NCBI RefSeq assembly: GCF_023715685.1
Contig: NZ_JAMBOQ010000003.1
Location: forward strand, 620,001-684,000
Origin: Priestia aryabhattai
GTDB taxonomy: Bacteria; Bacillota; Bacilli; Bacillales; Bacillaceae_H
Direction: 5' to 3'
Length of the DNA stretch: 64,000 nucleotides
Positions 8,318 through 18,054 of the stretch are shown here, in pieces (position 1 is the stretch's first letter; each line of letters starts with the position of its first letter). A program made the position numbers and the translations under genes. Under the pieces are notes generated by a model. The model had not been told where the DNA came from, made no database searches, and was given only the letters and a program-made list of their open reading frames with translations.

Positions 8318-9445
8318 ATGAAGTTAAAGATTGGTATTACATGTTATGCTTCCGTTGGCGGTTCAGGAGTGGTAGCAACGGAGCTAGGGAAGCTGCTGGC
8401 TGAAAAGGGGCACGAAATTCATTTTATTTCCTCTAGCATGCCTTTTAGATTGACGAAAGTATATCCAAATATTTATTTTCACGAAGTAGATGTAAATCAG
8501 TACTCCGTCTTTAAATACCCTCCGTATGATCTTGCTTTATCCAGTAAAATGGCTGAAGTGGCTAAAAGAGAAAAGCTTGACATTATTCATACGCATTATG
8601 CAATCCCCCATGCCGTTTGCGGGATTTTAGCCAAACAAATGGTGGAGCACGAAGTGAAAATTGTGACCACTCTTCATGGGACAGATATTACGGTTCTAGG
8701 AGAGGATCCGTCGTTAAAAGATTTAATTAAATTTGGAATTGAGAAATCAGATGCAGTGACGGCTGTATCTCAGTCACTTGTTGATCAAACTCATCATTTA
8801 ATTAGTCCAGATAAAGAAATTGAAACGATGTATAATTTTATTGATGAACGAGTTTATCATAAAAAAGAAGTTCAGTATTTAAAGGCTGAGTATGGCATAT
8901 TAGAAAATGAAAAAGTCGTTATTCATATTTCAAACTTTCGTCAAGTCAAACGGGTTACAGACATAGTCAAAACATTTGCTATTATTAATAAAAAGCTTCC
9001 GTCTAAGTTGCTGCTTGTAGGAGACGGCCCTGAAATGACGGTTGTGTCTCAATTAATAAGAGAGCTAAATCTTCAAGATTCTGTGTTATTTCTTGGGAAA
9101 CAAGAAAATGTAGCAGAATTATATTCGATCAGCGATTTGAAACTGTTATTATCTGAAAAAGAAAGCTTTGGGCTTGTACTTTTAGAAGCTATGGCTTGTG
9201 GTGTTCCATGCATCGGCACAAATATAGGCGGAATTCCTGAAGTAATTGAACACGAAAAAACAGGATATATTTGCGAAGTGGGAGACGTCGAAGAGGCAGC
9301 GAGCAAAGCGATTCAGCTACTTGAAAATGAACAGCTGCATCATCAAATGAGGGAAGCGTCTCTAAGCGTAGTCAATCATAAATTTCATTCAACAGAGATT
9401 GTGAGTCAATATGAAAAACTTTATTATAAATTGGTACAGGGTTGA
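8318..9445 (+). CDS. bshA: Bacillithiol glycosyltransferase BshA
   Basis: A GT4-family, GT-B fold glycosyltransferase of 375 residues that joins N-acetylglucosamine from UDP-GlcNAc to L-malate, the first step of bacillithiol synthesis. The N-terminal glycine-rich loop ([11 protein letters not shown]), the HGTDITVLG motif and the C-terminal E-x7-E block ([14 protein letters not shown]) are all present. It starts immediately after the bshB1 stop, which suggests translational coupling. Confidence 0.95.
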   Translation: MKLKIGITCYASVGGSGVVATELGKLLAEKGHEIHFISSSMPFRLTKVYPNIYFHEVDVNQYSVFKYPPYDLALSSKMAEVAKREKLDIIHTHYAIPHAVCGILAKQMVEHEVKIVTTLHGTDITVLGEDPSLKDLIKFGIEKSDAVTAVSQSLVDQTHHLISPDKEIETMYNFIDERVYHKKEVQYLKAEYGILENEKVVIHISNFRQVKRVTDIVKTFAIINKKLPSKLLLVGDGPEMTVVSQLIRELNLQDSVLFLGKQENVAELYSISDLKLLLSEKESFGLVLLEAMACGVPCIGTNIGGIPEVIEHEKTGYICEVGDVEEAASKAIQLLENEQLHHQMREASLSVVNHKFHSTEIVSQYEKLYYKLVQG

Positions 9446-9460
9446 AGAATGGAGGAAGTT

Positions 9461-10654
9461 ATGAAAGAACCGTTCATTCATCCGCTTTATATTATTGAAA
9501 AACTGGAGACAGCCGGTTACGAAGCGTATTTTGTTGGAGGAGCGGTCCGGGATCTTATTTTAAATCGGACGATTGGAGATATTGATATCGCTACGTCAGC
9601 TAGGCCTGAACAAGTGATGGAACTCTTTCCTAAGACGATTCATGTAGGAATCGAGCATGGTACGGTTGTCGTTGTCCATGAGAACGAGACCTATGAGGTA
9701 ACCACTTTTCGCTCTGAGGGAGAATATGATGATTTTCGTCGTCCGTCGTCCGTTACGTTTATTTCGTCTCTGATAGAAGATTTGCATCGTCGCGATTTTA
9801 CGATCAATGCAATGGCTATGAATGCAAAAGGAGAAATTATCGATCCATTTAATGGAAGAGAAGATTTGCGAAATCAGTTAATTCGTACTGTTGGAAATGC
9901 TAAGGAACGCTTTCATGAAGATGCTCTTCGTATGATGAGAGCCGTTCGCTTTGTGAGTCAGCTGGCGTTTTCGTTGTCTGATCAAACTAAAAGAGCCATT
10001 CAACAATACGGTGAGCTGCTGAGGCATGTCTCTATTGAACGCATTACAATTGAATTCGAAAAAATGCTGAGCGGAAAACGTCCGTCTTTAGCACTAGCAC
10101 TTGTAGCAGATACGGAACTGTATCGTTATTTGCCCCAATTGAATGTAGATCCGCAAAAATTCCGATCTGTTTGTGCACACGATTGGATGATGCTTCAGCG
10201 AGTGTCGGAGTCATGGACACTTCTTGTACATCTGCTCGACATTCAAGACAAGCAGGCATTCTTTAAAAGCTGGAAATTATCTAATAAGCAAATTAAAGAT
10301 ATTCAGCTTCAATCCATTGGTCTTCAAGACGTTTTGGAAAATGGATGGTCAAAGCGCATCATGTATACAATTGGAGAGCAGGCCAGCGTGAGCGTGAATC
10401 GTATTTTACAACTTCTTCGAAGCAATGAGTATATGAATGAACATGAGCTTCTTTATATCTATAGCGAGCTACCTATTCATTCTTTAAAAGATTTAGATAT
10501 AAATGGTCAAGATCTTTTAGTGTGGACAGGTAAAAAGGGTGGCCCATGGGTGTCTCAACTGTTAAAAGAAATTGAGGAGAAAGTCCTATACAATGAGTTA
10601 ATGAATACGAAATCTTCAATAAGAAAGTGGGTGCAGTCTTGCAGTCAGATATAA
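9461..10654 (+). CDS. cca: CCA tRNA nucleotidyltransferase
   Basis: This class II CCA-adding enzyme builds or repairs the 3' CCA end of tRNAs from CTP and ATP without a template. The catalytic head shows GGAVRDLIL and the metal-binding DIDIAT aspartates. The RRDFTINAMA and nucleotide-selecting motifs follow, and alpha-helical neck and tail domains come after. ATG at 9461 with GGAGG five bases upstream gives 397 residues, the length of the B. subtilis enzyme; the earlier ATG at 9449 overlaps that site. The end overlaps birA. Confidence 0.94.
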   Translation: MKEPFIHPLYIIEKLETAGYEAYFVGGAVRDLILNRTIGDIDIATSARPEQVMELFPKTIHVGIEHGTVVVVHENETYEVTTFRSEGEYDDFRRPSSVTFISSLIEDLHRRDFTINAMAMNAKGEIIDPFNGREDLRNQLIRTVGNAKERFHEDALRMMRAVRFVSQLAFSLSDQTKRAIQQYGELLRHVSIERITIEFEKMLSGKRPSLALALVADTELYRYLPQLNVDPQKFRSVCAHDWMMLQRVSESWTLLVHLLDIQDKQAFFKSWKLSNKQIKDIQLQSIGLQDVLENGWSKRIMYTIGEQASVSVNRILQLLRSNEYMNEHELLYIYSELPIHSLKDLDINGQDLLVWTGKKGGPWVSQLLKEIEEKVLYNELMNTKSSIRKWVQSCSQI

Positions 10655-11628
10655 GAAGAACGCTGCTTGAAATGTTTACGAACGCGCATGGAGACTATGT
10701 GTCCGGCCAAAAGATCAGCGATTTATTAGGCTGTTCAAGAACAGCTGTATGGAAGCATATCGAAGAGCTTCGAAAAGACGGATATGAACTTGAAGCTGTT
10801 CGTAAAAAAGGCTATCGCATTGTCGGAAAGCCGAACAAAGTAAGCAGCAACGAGCTTTTATTAGGGCTTCAAACAACAAAAATCGGTCAGTATATTCATT
10901 ATGAGGAAAGCGTGCATTCTACTCAAAAAATTGCTCATCGAATTGCTCAAGAAGGAGCCAAAGAAGGAACGGTCGTAGTTGCTGAAGAGCAAACGGCAGG
11001 GAGAGGAAGACTTGATAGAGCGTGGTATTCTCCCAAATATACTGGCGCATGGATGAGTATTATACTGCGTCCTTCTATTCCTCCGCAGCAGGCTCCTCAG
11101 CTGACTTTACTATCAGCAGTGGCTGTCGTACAGGCCATTCAAGAAGTGACGAACCTTTCTCCAGACATTAAATGGCCTAATGATGTTTTATTAAATGGGA
11201 AGAAGCTAGTTGGGATTTTAACAGAAATGCAGGCTGATTTTGACCGGATTCATTCGGTCATTATTGGAATCGGCATCAATGTGAATCAGCAGGAAACGGA
11301 TTTTAATGAACAAATAAAACACATTGCCACATCTTTACGTATTGAAAAAGGTGAAGAAATTAATCGTGCAGCTTTGATGCAAGCGTTTTTCTTAAAGTTA
11401 GAAACTCTTTATGAAGAATACTTAAAAAATGGCTTTGGTTTAATTAAAGTTCTTTGGGAAACGTATGCGATCAGTATTGGCAAGCGAATTATAGCACGCA
11501 CGATGACAGCCAACATTGAAGGGTTTGCAAAAGGTATAACAGATGAAGGCGTTTTATTGATTGAAGATGATGAAGGGGTTATACACCGCATTCATTCTGC
11601 AGATATTGAGCTCTCTGCTAAAAAATAG
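10639..11628 (+). CDS. birA: Biotin operon repressor / biotin-protein ligase
   Basis: A bifunctional protein. An N-terminal winged helix-turn-helix (about residues 1-65, ISDLLGCSRTAVWKHIEELR) is followed by the biotin-protein ligase domain with the biotinyl-AMP loop GRGRLDRAW (about residue 115) and KWPNDVLL, then an SH3-like C-terminal domain. It biotinylates carboxylases and represses biotin genes. The TTG at 10639 aligns with the B. subtilis start. A GTG at 10627 is the alternative. Either way it overlaps the end of cca. It is the last gene of the operon. Confidence 0.92.
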   Translation: MQSDIRRTLLEMFTNAHGDYVSGQKISDLLGCSRTAVWKHIEELRKDGYELEAVRKKGYRIVGKPNKVSSNELLLGLQTTKIGQYIHYEESVHSTQKIAHRIAQEGAKEGTVVVAEEQTAGRGRLDRAWYSPKYTGAWMSIILRPSIPPQQAPQLTLLSAVAVVQAIQEVTNLSPDIKWPNDVLLNGKKLVGILTEMQADFDRIHSVIIGIGINVNQQETDFNEQIKHIATSLRIEKGEEINRAALMQAFFLKLETLYEEYLKNGFGLIKVLWETYAISIGKRIIARTMTANIEGFAKGITDEGVLLIEDDEGVIHRIHSADIELSAKK

Positions 11629-11660
11629 TAGAAAAATAAAGAAATTTTTATTATAATACG

Positions 11661-11712
11661 AGTATCAAGGTAGTATCGCAAGAACTTCACTTGATACTTG
11701 TTTGTTTATTTT
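11661..11712 (+). terminator. Hairpin after birA
   Basis: A perfect 9-bp stem (AGTATCAAG at 11661-11669, CTTGATACT at 11690-11698) precedes an interrupted T-rich tract. It may end the ypjD-birA operon, although TATAAT at 11652-11657 just upstream means it could instead lie at the 5' end of the panBCD transcript. Confidence 0.5.
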
Positions 11713-11719
11713 TAATACG

Positions 11720-11858
11720 ACAATAAATCTGCCTTGATCCATTAAGGACTAGGACAGAGGGATGACGCGTAGGTAAGCACATTAGGTAAAGTGTGCTTTT
11801 TATAGATGAAGTCTGTCAAAGTCCTTCTTCCTTTTATAGGTAGAAGGGCTTTTTGTGT
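11720..11858 (+). promoter_or_regulatory. Structured leader upstream of panBCD, possible pan RNA motif
   Basis: Between birA and panB lies about 240 nt of non-coding sequence. It holds the purine-rich block GGACTAGGACAGAGGGATGA (11746-11765), a hairpin AAGCAC/GTGCTT with a T run (about 11775-11802) and a strong terminator-like hairpin (11820-11855) only 45 nt before the panB start. A leader ending in a terminator just upstream of a biosynthetic operon suggests attenuation. The pan RNA motif is a candidate RNA known upstream of panB in Firmicutes, but I cannot confirm the match. Confidence 0.5.
11820..11855 (+). terminator. Terminator-like hairpin in the panB leader
   Basis: AGTCCTTCT (11820-11828) pairs with AGAAGGGCT (11842-11850), followed by T5. 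It would stop transcription before panB unless countered. Confidence 0.7.
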
Positions 11859-11900
11859 GCAGACGTGCGCTCATCTCCTCTGAGAAGGAGGAGAAAGTTA

Positions 11901-12734
11901 ATGAAAACAAAATTAGACTTTTTACGTATGAAACAGAACAATGAACCAATTGTGATGCTGACTGCGTACGATTATCCGTCGGCTAAGTACGCTGAGGAAG
12001 CAGGCGTAGACATGATTTTAGTAGGCGATTCTCTAGGAATGGTCGTTTTAGGATATGACTCTACGATTCCTGTAACAGTAGATGATATGATTCATCATAC
12101 AAAAGCGGTTAAAAGAGGGGCTGCTGATACATTTATCGTCACCGACATGCCATTTATGTCCTATCACGTGTCGAAAGAAGATACGATGAAAAATGCTGCT
12201 CGTATTATGCAGGAAAGCGGAGCTCATGCCTTAAAAGTAGAAGGTGCAAACGATGTTCTTTATACAATTTCAGAATTGACGCAAGCTGGTATTCCGGTTG
12301 TTGCACATCTCGGCTTAACGCCTCAGTCTGTCGGTGTCCTGGGGGGTTATAAAGTGCAAGGAAAAGAAGCGAAAGAAGCAAAACAGCTAATCCAAGACGC
12401 CATCAAGTGTGAGCAGGCGGGAGCTATTGCTGTTGTATTAGAATGTGTTCCTAAACAAGTAGCAAAGCAAGTAGCTGAACGCTTAAGCATTCCAACAATC
12501 GGAATTGGAGCAGGAGCTGATACGGATGGTCAAGTGCTTGTATACCACGATGTATTAACGTACGGAGTAGAGCGTGTGCCAAAATTTGTTCAGTCATTTG
12601 CGAAAATAAATGAGCCTATTTTACAGGGGCTTTCTCAGTATGTAAGTGAAGTGAAAAAAAGAGAGTTTCCGAAAGAAACACATACTTTTTCAATGAAAGA
12701 AGAGCAGTTAACGGCACTGTACGGAGGGAAATAA
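11901..12734 (+). CDS. panB: 3-methyl-2-oxobutanoate hydroxymethyltransferase
   Basis: PanB adds a hydroxymethyl group from methylene-tetrahydrofolate to alpha-ketoisovalerate, making ketopantoate for pantothenate and coenzyme A. The TIM-barrel signature is clear: [13 protein letters not shown], the metal-binding VGDSLGMV, and [14 protein letters not shown] near the end. The frame opens at 11853, but the AAGGAGGAG site places the start at ATG 11901, giving 277 residues, the usual length. It is the first gene of panBCD; the stop is one base before the panC start. Confidence 0.95.
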   Translation: MKTKLDFLRMKQNNEPIVMLTAYDYPSAKYAEEAGVDMILVGDSLGMVVLGYDSTIPVTVDDMIHHTKAVKRGAADTFIVTDMPFMSYHVSKEDTMKNAARIMQESGAHALKVEGANDVLYTISELTQAGIPVVAHLGLTPQSVGVLGGYKVQGKEAKEAKQLIQDAIKCEQAGAIAVVLECVPKQVAKQVAERLSIPTIGIGAGADTDGQVLVYHDVLTYGVERVPKFVQSFAKINEPILQGLSQYVSEVKKREFPKETHTFSMKEEQLTALYGGK

Positions 12735-12735
12735 G

Positions 12736-13593
12736 ATGAAAGTCATTACCACAATTAAAGACATGCAGCAGGAGATGAAAAAAGAAAAGCAGCTTGGACG
12801 TTCAATTGGATTTGTCCCGACGATGGGCTATTTGCATGAAGGCCATGCTACTTTGCTTCAAGCGGCTCGCACAGAAAACGAGGTAGTGGCGCTAAGTATT
12901 TTTGTGAACCCGACTCAATTTGGACCAAATGAAGATTTTGATACGTATCCAAGAGATTTTGAACGCGATGAGCGCGTGGCAAAAGAAGCTAACGTCGACT
13001 ATTTATTTTATCCTTCAGTAGAGGAAATGTATAAGTCAAGCCGTTCAGTTGCTATAACAGTGACAGATCGTGTAGACGTATTGTGTGGACAGAAGCGCCC
13101 CGGCCATTTTGACGGAGTAGCCACGGTACTAACAAAGCTTTTTCACATTGTAGCACCAGCTCGTGCATACTTTGGTAAAAAAGATGCACAGCAAGTTGCT
13201 GTAGTAGATGGTTTAATTGAAGACTTTAATTTCCCAGTGGAGCTTAGAGCAGTAGATACGGTGAGAGAAGCAGATGGATTAGCTAAAAGTTCTCGTAACG
13301 TATATTTAACAGATAAAGAAAGAGAAGAGGCACCTGTTTTATTTAAGAGTTTACAAAGCGCTCTGCAGCTTCTTGAAAGTGGAGAGAAGCATGTAGAAAT
13401 CATTAAACAGACCATTCGAAAAGAAATTGAGCAACATACGAGCGGTAAAGTGGATTATATCGATGTTTATACGTATCCAGAGCTAAAAACGATTAAGCAA
13501 GCCGCTGGAAAAATCATTATCGCTTTAGCTGTTCAATTCTCTAAAGCTCGTTTAATTGATAATGTAATTGTAGACGTACAGGGGGATAACTAA
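12736..13593 (+). CDS. panC: Pantothenate synthetase
   Basis: PanC condenses pantoate with beta-alanine using ATP. The nucleotidyltransferase fold motifs are present: [10 protein letters not shown] (the HxGH-type motif, about residues 28-37), FVNPTQF, the GKKDAQQ segment and the [13 protein letters not shown]-like loop (about 185). The 285-residue length is standard. It is coupled to panB (1-bp gap) and panD (0-bp gap). Confidence 0.95.
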   Translation: MKVITTIKDMQQEMKKEKQLGRSIGFVPTMGYLHEGHATLLQAARTENEVVALSIFVNPTQFGPNEDFDTYPRDFERDERVAKEANVDYLFYPSVEEMYKSSRSVAITVTDRVDVLCGQKRPGHFDGVATVLTKLFHIVAPARAYFGKKDAQQVAVVDGLIEDFNFPVELRAVDTVREADGLAKSSRNVYLTDKEREEAPVLFKSLQSALQLLESGEKHVEIIKQTIRKEIEQHTSGKVDYIDVYTYPELKTIKQAAGKIIIALAVQFSKARLIDNVIVDVQGDN

Positions 13594-13977
13594 ATGTTTC
13601 GCACGATGATGAATGCTAAAATACACAGAGCTCATGTAACTGAAGCCAACTTAAATTATGTTGGCAGCATCACCATTGATGAAGATATCATCGACGCAGT
13701 AGGAATCGCAGCAAACGAAAAAGTGCAAATTGTAAACAATAATAACGGAGCTCGTTTGGAAACGTACGTTATTCCCGGCGAACGTGGAAGCGGAGTAGTT
13801 TGTTTAAATGGAGCTGCTGCAAGACTCGTGCAGCCTGGAGATATTGTCATCATTATCTCTTATGCGCTCGTAGCAAATGAAGAAGTAGCTCATCATCATC
13901 CAACCGTAGCGATTATGAATGAGCAGAATAAAATCCAACAATTGCTTAAACAAGAACCAGCTGGTACAATTCTATAA
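13594..13977 (+). CDS. panD: Aspartate 1-decarboxylase
   Basis: PanD makes beta-alanine from aspartate. It is a pyruvoyl enzyme that cleaves itself between Gly24 and Ser25, and that GS pair is present in the motif YVGSITID. The catalytic Tyr and Arg (ARLVQPGD region) and the [12 protein letters not shown] segment are intact. It has 127 residues, like other bacterial PanD proteins, and starts directly at the panC stop. Confidence 0.95.
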   Translation: MFRTMMNAKIHRAHVTEANLNYVGSITIDEDIIDAVGIAANEKVQIVNNNNGARLETYVIPGERGSGVVCLNGAAARLVQPGDIVIIISYALVANEEVAHHHPTVAIMNEQNKIQQLLKQEPAGTIL

Positions 13978-13983
13978 GAACAG

Positions 13984-14007
13984 TCCCCCTTTATGAGGGG
14001 GATTTTT
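13984..14007 (+). terminator. Terminator of panBCD
   Basis: TCCCCCT (13984-13990) pairs with AGGGGGA (13996-14002) around a 5-nt loop, followed by T5. Confidence 0.9.
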
Positions 14008-14076
14008 ATTTGAATACATATGCTAGTAAGTGAACGGTATAAACCTCTATACACACTAAAGTAAAACTTCTATGTA

Positions 14077-14140
14077 TGAAAGCCTCTCTGTTTTTCACGA
14101 GAAGGAGTTGCGCTTTTAAAGCATATAGAGCAGGCTTTCA
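14077..14140 (+). repeat. Inverted repeat upstream of dinG
   Basis: TGAAAGCCT (14077-14085) and AGGCTTTCA (14132-14140) form a 9-bp stem around a 46-nt loop. The loop contains a smaller GCTTTTAAAGC palindrome near 14112-14122. It ends about 40 nt before the dinG start and has no T run, so it is not a simple terminator. Confidence 0.55.
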
Positions 14141-14179
14141 CTTTATACTATAAAAAGACAGACTTGCGAGGTGTTGACC

Positions 14180-16981
14180 GTGAATAAACGCTTTGTTGTG
14201 GTAGATCTTGAAACGACGGGACATTCTCCAAAACAAGGAGATAAAATGATTCAATTTGCTGCTGTCATAGTAGAAGACGGCAAAATTGTTGAACGTTTTT
14301 CTAGTTTTTTAAATCCTGGTATGGATATTCCGCCTTTTATTACACAACTAACTAACATTCAAAATAATATGGTGAAAGATGCGCCTTTATTTGAAGAAAT
14401 TTCACCTGAAATTATAGAATTGCTAGATGATGCTTATTTTGTTGCACATAATGTGGCATTTGATTTAACTTTTTTACAAGAAGAACTCTATCAGTGCGGA
14501 AGCGAGACGCTTTATAATTCAACGGTAGATACCGTCGAACTTGCCCGGATTCTGCTGCCTACAGTTGATGGGTATAAACTTAGCCAATTAGCTGAGTATT
14601 TACATATTGAACATGAAAACCCTCATCAAGCAGATAGTGACGCAGAAGTAACAGCCCGCATTTTACTTTTGCTAATTGAAAAATTAAAGAAGCTCCCTTT
14701 AACAACCTTAAAACAGCTGTACGCGCTAAGTTTGCACTTTAAAAGTGAAATTGGAGAACTGATTCAACAAGTGATGGACGATAAAAGCTATGCAGAGGAT
14801 GATTCCTATGAATTTGTCCATGGCATTGCATTAAAAAAATATCAGCCGCATTCAGCTAACGAAAAGCAGCACTCTCATACTTACGAAATATTTGAAACTG
14901 AAAAGCAAAAGCTGTTTCATCAGGCGTTGCCATTTTTTGAAGAACGAAAAGGGCAATGGAATATGATGAACTTTGTACAAGAATGCTTTACAGGTAACGA
15001 GCATGCCTTAATTGAAGCCGGGACCGGCATTGGTAAAACCTACGCTTATTTAGTACCTGCCGTGTTTTATGCTTCTGTTCATCATCACCCAGTCATTATT
15101 TCAACTAACACGGTAACGCTTCAGCAGCAAATCATCGAAAAAGATGTGCCCATTCTAGAAAAGATGGTTCCGTTTCCTGTTACAGCAGCCGTTTTAAAAG
15201 GAAGAGAACACTACATTAGTATAAGAAAATTTATTCAGCTTTTAAAAGAGCGTAATAATAATTACGATGCGATCCTCACAAAAGCGAAGCTGCTTATTTG
15301 GCTGACGGAAACCGAAACGGGCGACAGCGATGAAATAAACTTGCCTTCTGGCGGCAAACTTTTTTGGGAACAGCTAAATGAAAGCAATCCGTCTCCAAGT
15401 GACTTTAAGCATCCTTGGAAACTGTATTCTTTTTATGAACGAGCGCAGAACAGAGCACAAAATGCCCATATAGTGGTGACAAATCATCGCTTGCTGTTGA
15501 TGGATGTAATGAGTAATCATGAGCTGCTACCTGATTATGAACAGATTATTATTGATGAGGCTCATCATTTAGAAGACATTGCCGGAGAAGAGTTGGGAGA
15601 GCGCTTAGATTATTTTGCCGTTCATGCACTATTAAATCGAATCGGAACCATTCAAGACAAAGGTCTGTTAAAAAAAGTTCATCATACGCTTGTAAAATAT
15701 AGCATCGAGCTTAACACTGAACTTCTTCAAAATCTGTTTGTGCAGCTTCATTCTGAGTGCGATGACTTATTTCGTTTGATTCATTCTTTTGTCCAAAAAA
15801 GAACGGGCAATCAGCAGGGCGAGATTGGAAGAAGCAGCTATCGATATAAAGTGGAAAAAGAGCATGGGCATTACTGGACGGCTATTCAAGAAGCAGCGTC
15901 ACGCATTCGTTTTTTAATTCACGATCTTCTTACATGGAATGATGGAGCACGACATTCCTTTGACGAACTATATGACAAAGTTACAAAAAATGAACAGTCG
16001 TCTCTTCATGAATTTCAAACGGCTGTTAAAGGATTTGAGCACATATCTCAGCAAATAGAAAAGCTTCTGTTCAAACAGCAGAGTAATCACGTAACGTGGT
16101 TTGAGATTGAGCCAAAAGGAGCAGCAAATGCTACGTATATCTATAGTCAGCCTACTTCCGTTGCCGATACGCTGGCTGATGAATTTTTCGCCAAGAAACA
16201 AAGCGTTATTTTAACATCGGCTACATTGACGGTGAATGGAACATTTGATTATTTAATTCAAGAGTTAGGGTTATATGACTTTCAGCCTGCTCAACTCATT
16301 CTTCCTTCCGAGTTTGATTATGAGAAGCAAGCTAGAGTCTATATTCCTCAAGATATGCCTGCTGTTAACGAAGTATCATTATATGAGTATAGCGCTATGA
16401 TGGCAGAAAGTATTCTTGACGTAGCCAAAGTAACAAATGGTCGTATGTTGGTGCTTTTTACTTCATATGACATGTTGAAAGCTACGTATAGTTATTTAAA
16501 AGAGTTAAACGATCTTGAAGAGTTTGTACTGCTAGGTCAAGGAGTTACAACTAGAAATCGTAATAGACTGTTAAAAGACTTCAGTCAGTTTGAGCATTCG
16601 ATTCTTTTAGGTACAAACAGCCTGTGGGAAGGAATTGATTTGCCAGGAGATTTATTATCATGTCTCGTAATTGTCAGACTTCCTTTTTCATCTCCAAATC
16701 AACCTCTGTTGACAGCTAAATTTGAGCAGATGAAAAGAGAGGGGAAAAGTCCTTTTATGAATTATTCACTTCCTCAGGCAGTTATCCGTTTTAAACAAGG
16801 ATTTGGACGGTTGATCCGTTCAAAAAGTGACCGAGGAGCCGTATTTATTTTTGATAATCGTATTACACGAACAGCATATGGGTACCATTTCCTTCACTCA
16901 CTTCCAAAAGTCCAGGTTGTTCAAAAAACGTTTTCGAATATCTTACTGAACTACCAAGAATGGTGGAATGAAAAGACTTGA
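14180..16981 (+). CDS. dinG: DinG-family helicase with N-terminal 3'-5' exonuclease
   Basis: Residues 1-165 form a DEDDh exonuclease (VVDLETTGHS; FVAHNVAFD; HQADSDAEVTA). The rest is an XPD/DinG-like superfamily 2 helicase with Walker A EAGTGIGKT (about residue 280), DEAH box IIDEAHH, and late motifs GTNSLWEGIDLPG and QGFGRLIRS. The four-cysteine iron-sulfur cluster of E. coli DinG is not evident, as expected for Firmicute forms, which act mainly as nucleases. GTG at 14180 matches the B. subtilis start (933 residues); the frame opens at GTG 14171. Probable role: DNA repair. Confidence 0.93.
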   Translation: MNKRFVVVDLETTGHSPKQGDKMIQFAAVIVEDGKIVERFSSFLNPGMDIPPFITQLTNIQNNMVKDAPLFEEISPEIIELLDDAYFVAHNVAFDLTFLQEELYQCGSETLYNSTVDTVELARILLPTVDGYKLSQLAEYLHIEHENPHQADSDAEVTARILLLLIEKLKKLPLTTLKQLYALSLHFKSEIGELIQQVMDDKSYAEDDSYEFVHGIALKKYQPHSANEKQHSHTYEIFETEKQKLFHQALPFFEERKGQWNMMNFVQECFTGNEHALIEAGTGIGKTYAYLVPAVFYASVHHHPVIISTNTVTLQQQIIEKDVPILEKMVPFPVTAAVLKGREHYISIRKFIQLLKERNNNYDAILTKAKLLIWLTETETGDSDEINLPSGGKLFWEQLNESNPSPSDFKHPWKLYSFYERAQNRAQNAHIVVTNHRLLLMDVMSNHELLPDYEQIIIDEAHHLEDIAGEELGERLDYFAVHALLNRIGTIQDKGLLKKVHHTLVKYSIELNTELLQNLFVQLHSECDDLFRLIHSFVQKRTGNQQGEIGRSSYRYKVEKEHGHYWTAIQEAASRIRFLIHDLLTWNDGARHSFDELYDKVTKNEQSSLHEFQTAVKGFEHISQQIEKLLFKQQSNHVTWFEIEPKGAANATYIYSQPTSVADTLADEFFAKKQSVILTSATLTVNGTFDYLIQELGLYDFQPAQLILPSEFDYEKQARVYIPQDMPAVNEVSLYEYSAMMAESILDVAKVTNGRMLVLFTSYDMLKATYSYLKELNDLEEFVLLGQGVTTRNRNRLLKDFSQFEHSILLGTNSLWEGIDLPGDLLSCLVIVRLPFSSPNQPLLTAKFEQMKREGKSPFMNYSLPQAVIRFKQGFGRLIRSKSDRGAVFIFDNRITRTAYGYHFLHSLPKVQVVQKTFSNILLNYQEWWNEKT

Positions 16982-17003
16982 GCATACGCTTAAGTCTTTT
17001 TTT
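16971..17003 (+). terminator. Terminator overlapping the dinG stop
   Basis: AAAAGACTTgAGC and GCTtAAGTCTTTT form a stem with T7. The 5' arm includes the last codons of dinG. Confidence 0.85.
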
Positions 17004-17069
17004 ATGCATACTGTCTCTTCACTTGAGAGACGATAGTAATATACTATGATAAGCAAATGAGGACAGTAT

Positions 17070-17867
17070 ATGATTAAAATGTTGATAAGTGCTGTACTGT
17101 TTTTTAGTTTTATGAACTGCTCGGTTTCAGCAGCCGTCATTAAAAACGTAGATTTTGGTTTGCAAGCTGATGAAGTAGTGATCACCTTTTTACCTCTTTC
17201 AGATGGAGAAGCGAGTCTGATTCAAGACGGAAGCGGTGAGACGATTTTAGTGAATACCGGGAATGCATCTTCCTATCCCGAGCTAAAGAAGTGGTTGAAG
17301 CGATATAAAGTGAAAAAAATAAACCAATTAATGATTACGAAACAGCAAAAGTACTATGATTCAAATGTTCAGCGAGCTGTGAATGATTATCATATAGAGC
17401 GTATTATTGTCCCGGCTCAGTACCAGGCGGAATTTCAAGCAGAGCAGTGGAAAGAAAATGATTTATTTCAGTTAACAGGTAATATACACGTTGATGTTTT
17501 GCATGCATCGAAGCAAAAAACAGCGGCTATGGATCTATTATTTACGATCGGAGAGCATCGAGTTCTATATGCAATGAGCAGCTCAGATGAAGTAGAAGAA
17601 AAGTTTTTACGCATTCCTCTTACACATGTAGATGTATTGAAAATTCCTAATTTTGGAGAGGGAGCATTTTTTTCGAATGCATTTTTGAAGCAATTAGACA
17701 CACAGCTTGCCGTTGCGTTTACTAAACCAGACCGTTCCTATTCCCCTCGACTACTTTCAAATTTAACATCTGAATGGATTGAATTATATGACGTAAGAGA
17801 GGGGAGCGCTTACTCTATTAAAATGTCACTAAAATCCTACGATGTGATGAAATTTTCTGCAAAATAA
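17070..17867 (+). CDS. Secreted degenerate metallo-beta-lactamase-fold protein
   Basis: A 265-residue protein with a signal peptide (residues 1-20, ends VSAAV). The segment after it resembles the ComEC/Rec2-type beta-lactamase fold: VVITFLPLSDGEASLIQDGSGETILVNTG matches the usual start in which a nucleic-acid or small-molecule hydrolase begins, and LKKWLKRYKVKKINQLMIT matches the next strand. At the point where active enzymes carry HxHxDH after the LxxTH strand, this protein reads TKQQKYYDSN, so the metal ligands are missing. It is probably not a hydrolase. No B. subtilis counterpart at this position is known to me. Confidence 0.6.
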   Translation: MIKMLISAVLFFSFMNCSVSAAVIKNVDFGLQADEVVITFLPLSDGEASLIQDGSGETILVNTGNASSYPELKKWLKRYKVKKINQLMITKQQKYYDSNVQRAVNDYHIERIIVPAQYQAEFQAEQWKENDLFQLTGNIHVDVLHASKQKTAAMDLLFTIGEHRVLYAMSSSDEVEEKFLRIPLTHVDVLKIPNFGEGAFFSNAFLKQLDTQLAVAFTKPDRSYSPRLLSNLTSEWIELYDVREGSAYSIKMSLKSYDVMKFSAK

Positions 17868-17997
17868 ACAAATTTCCTTTTGCAAAAAGAGGTAAATTCC
17901 TTATAATATTATATATGTTTACTTATTTATTCGGTTTTTACGCAAAACGTATAGGCTGAGTTTATGAGTGAAAAAGATGACGATGGTTTTTGAGACC

Positions 17998-18006
17998 TGT
18001 TATAAT
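17998..18006 (+). promoter_or_regulatory. Extended -10 promoter for ypmA-ypmB
   Basis: TGTTATAAT lies about 50 nt before the ypmA start. A weak -35 (ATGACG) sits at 17977-17982, 18 bp upstream of the -10 hexamer. Confidence 0.6.
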
Positions 18007-18054
18007 ACGGATATCGTCATTTTTGCGTCAGATAGACGAGCTAGGAGGTTTACA

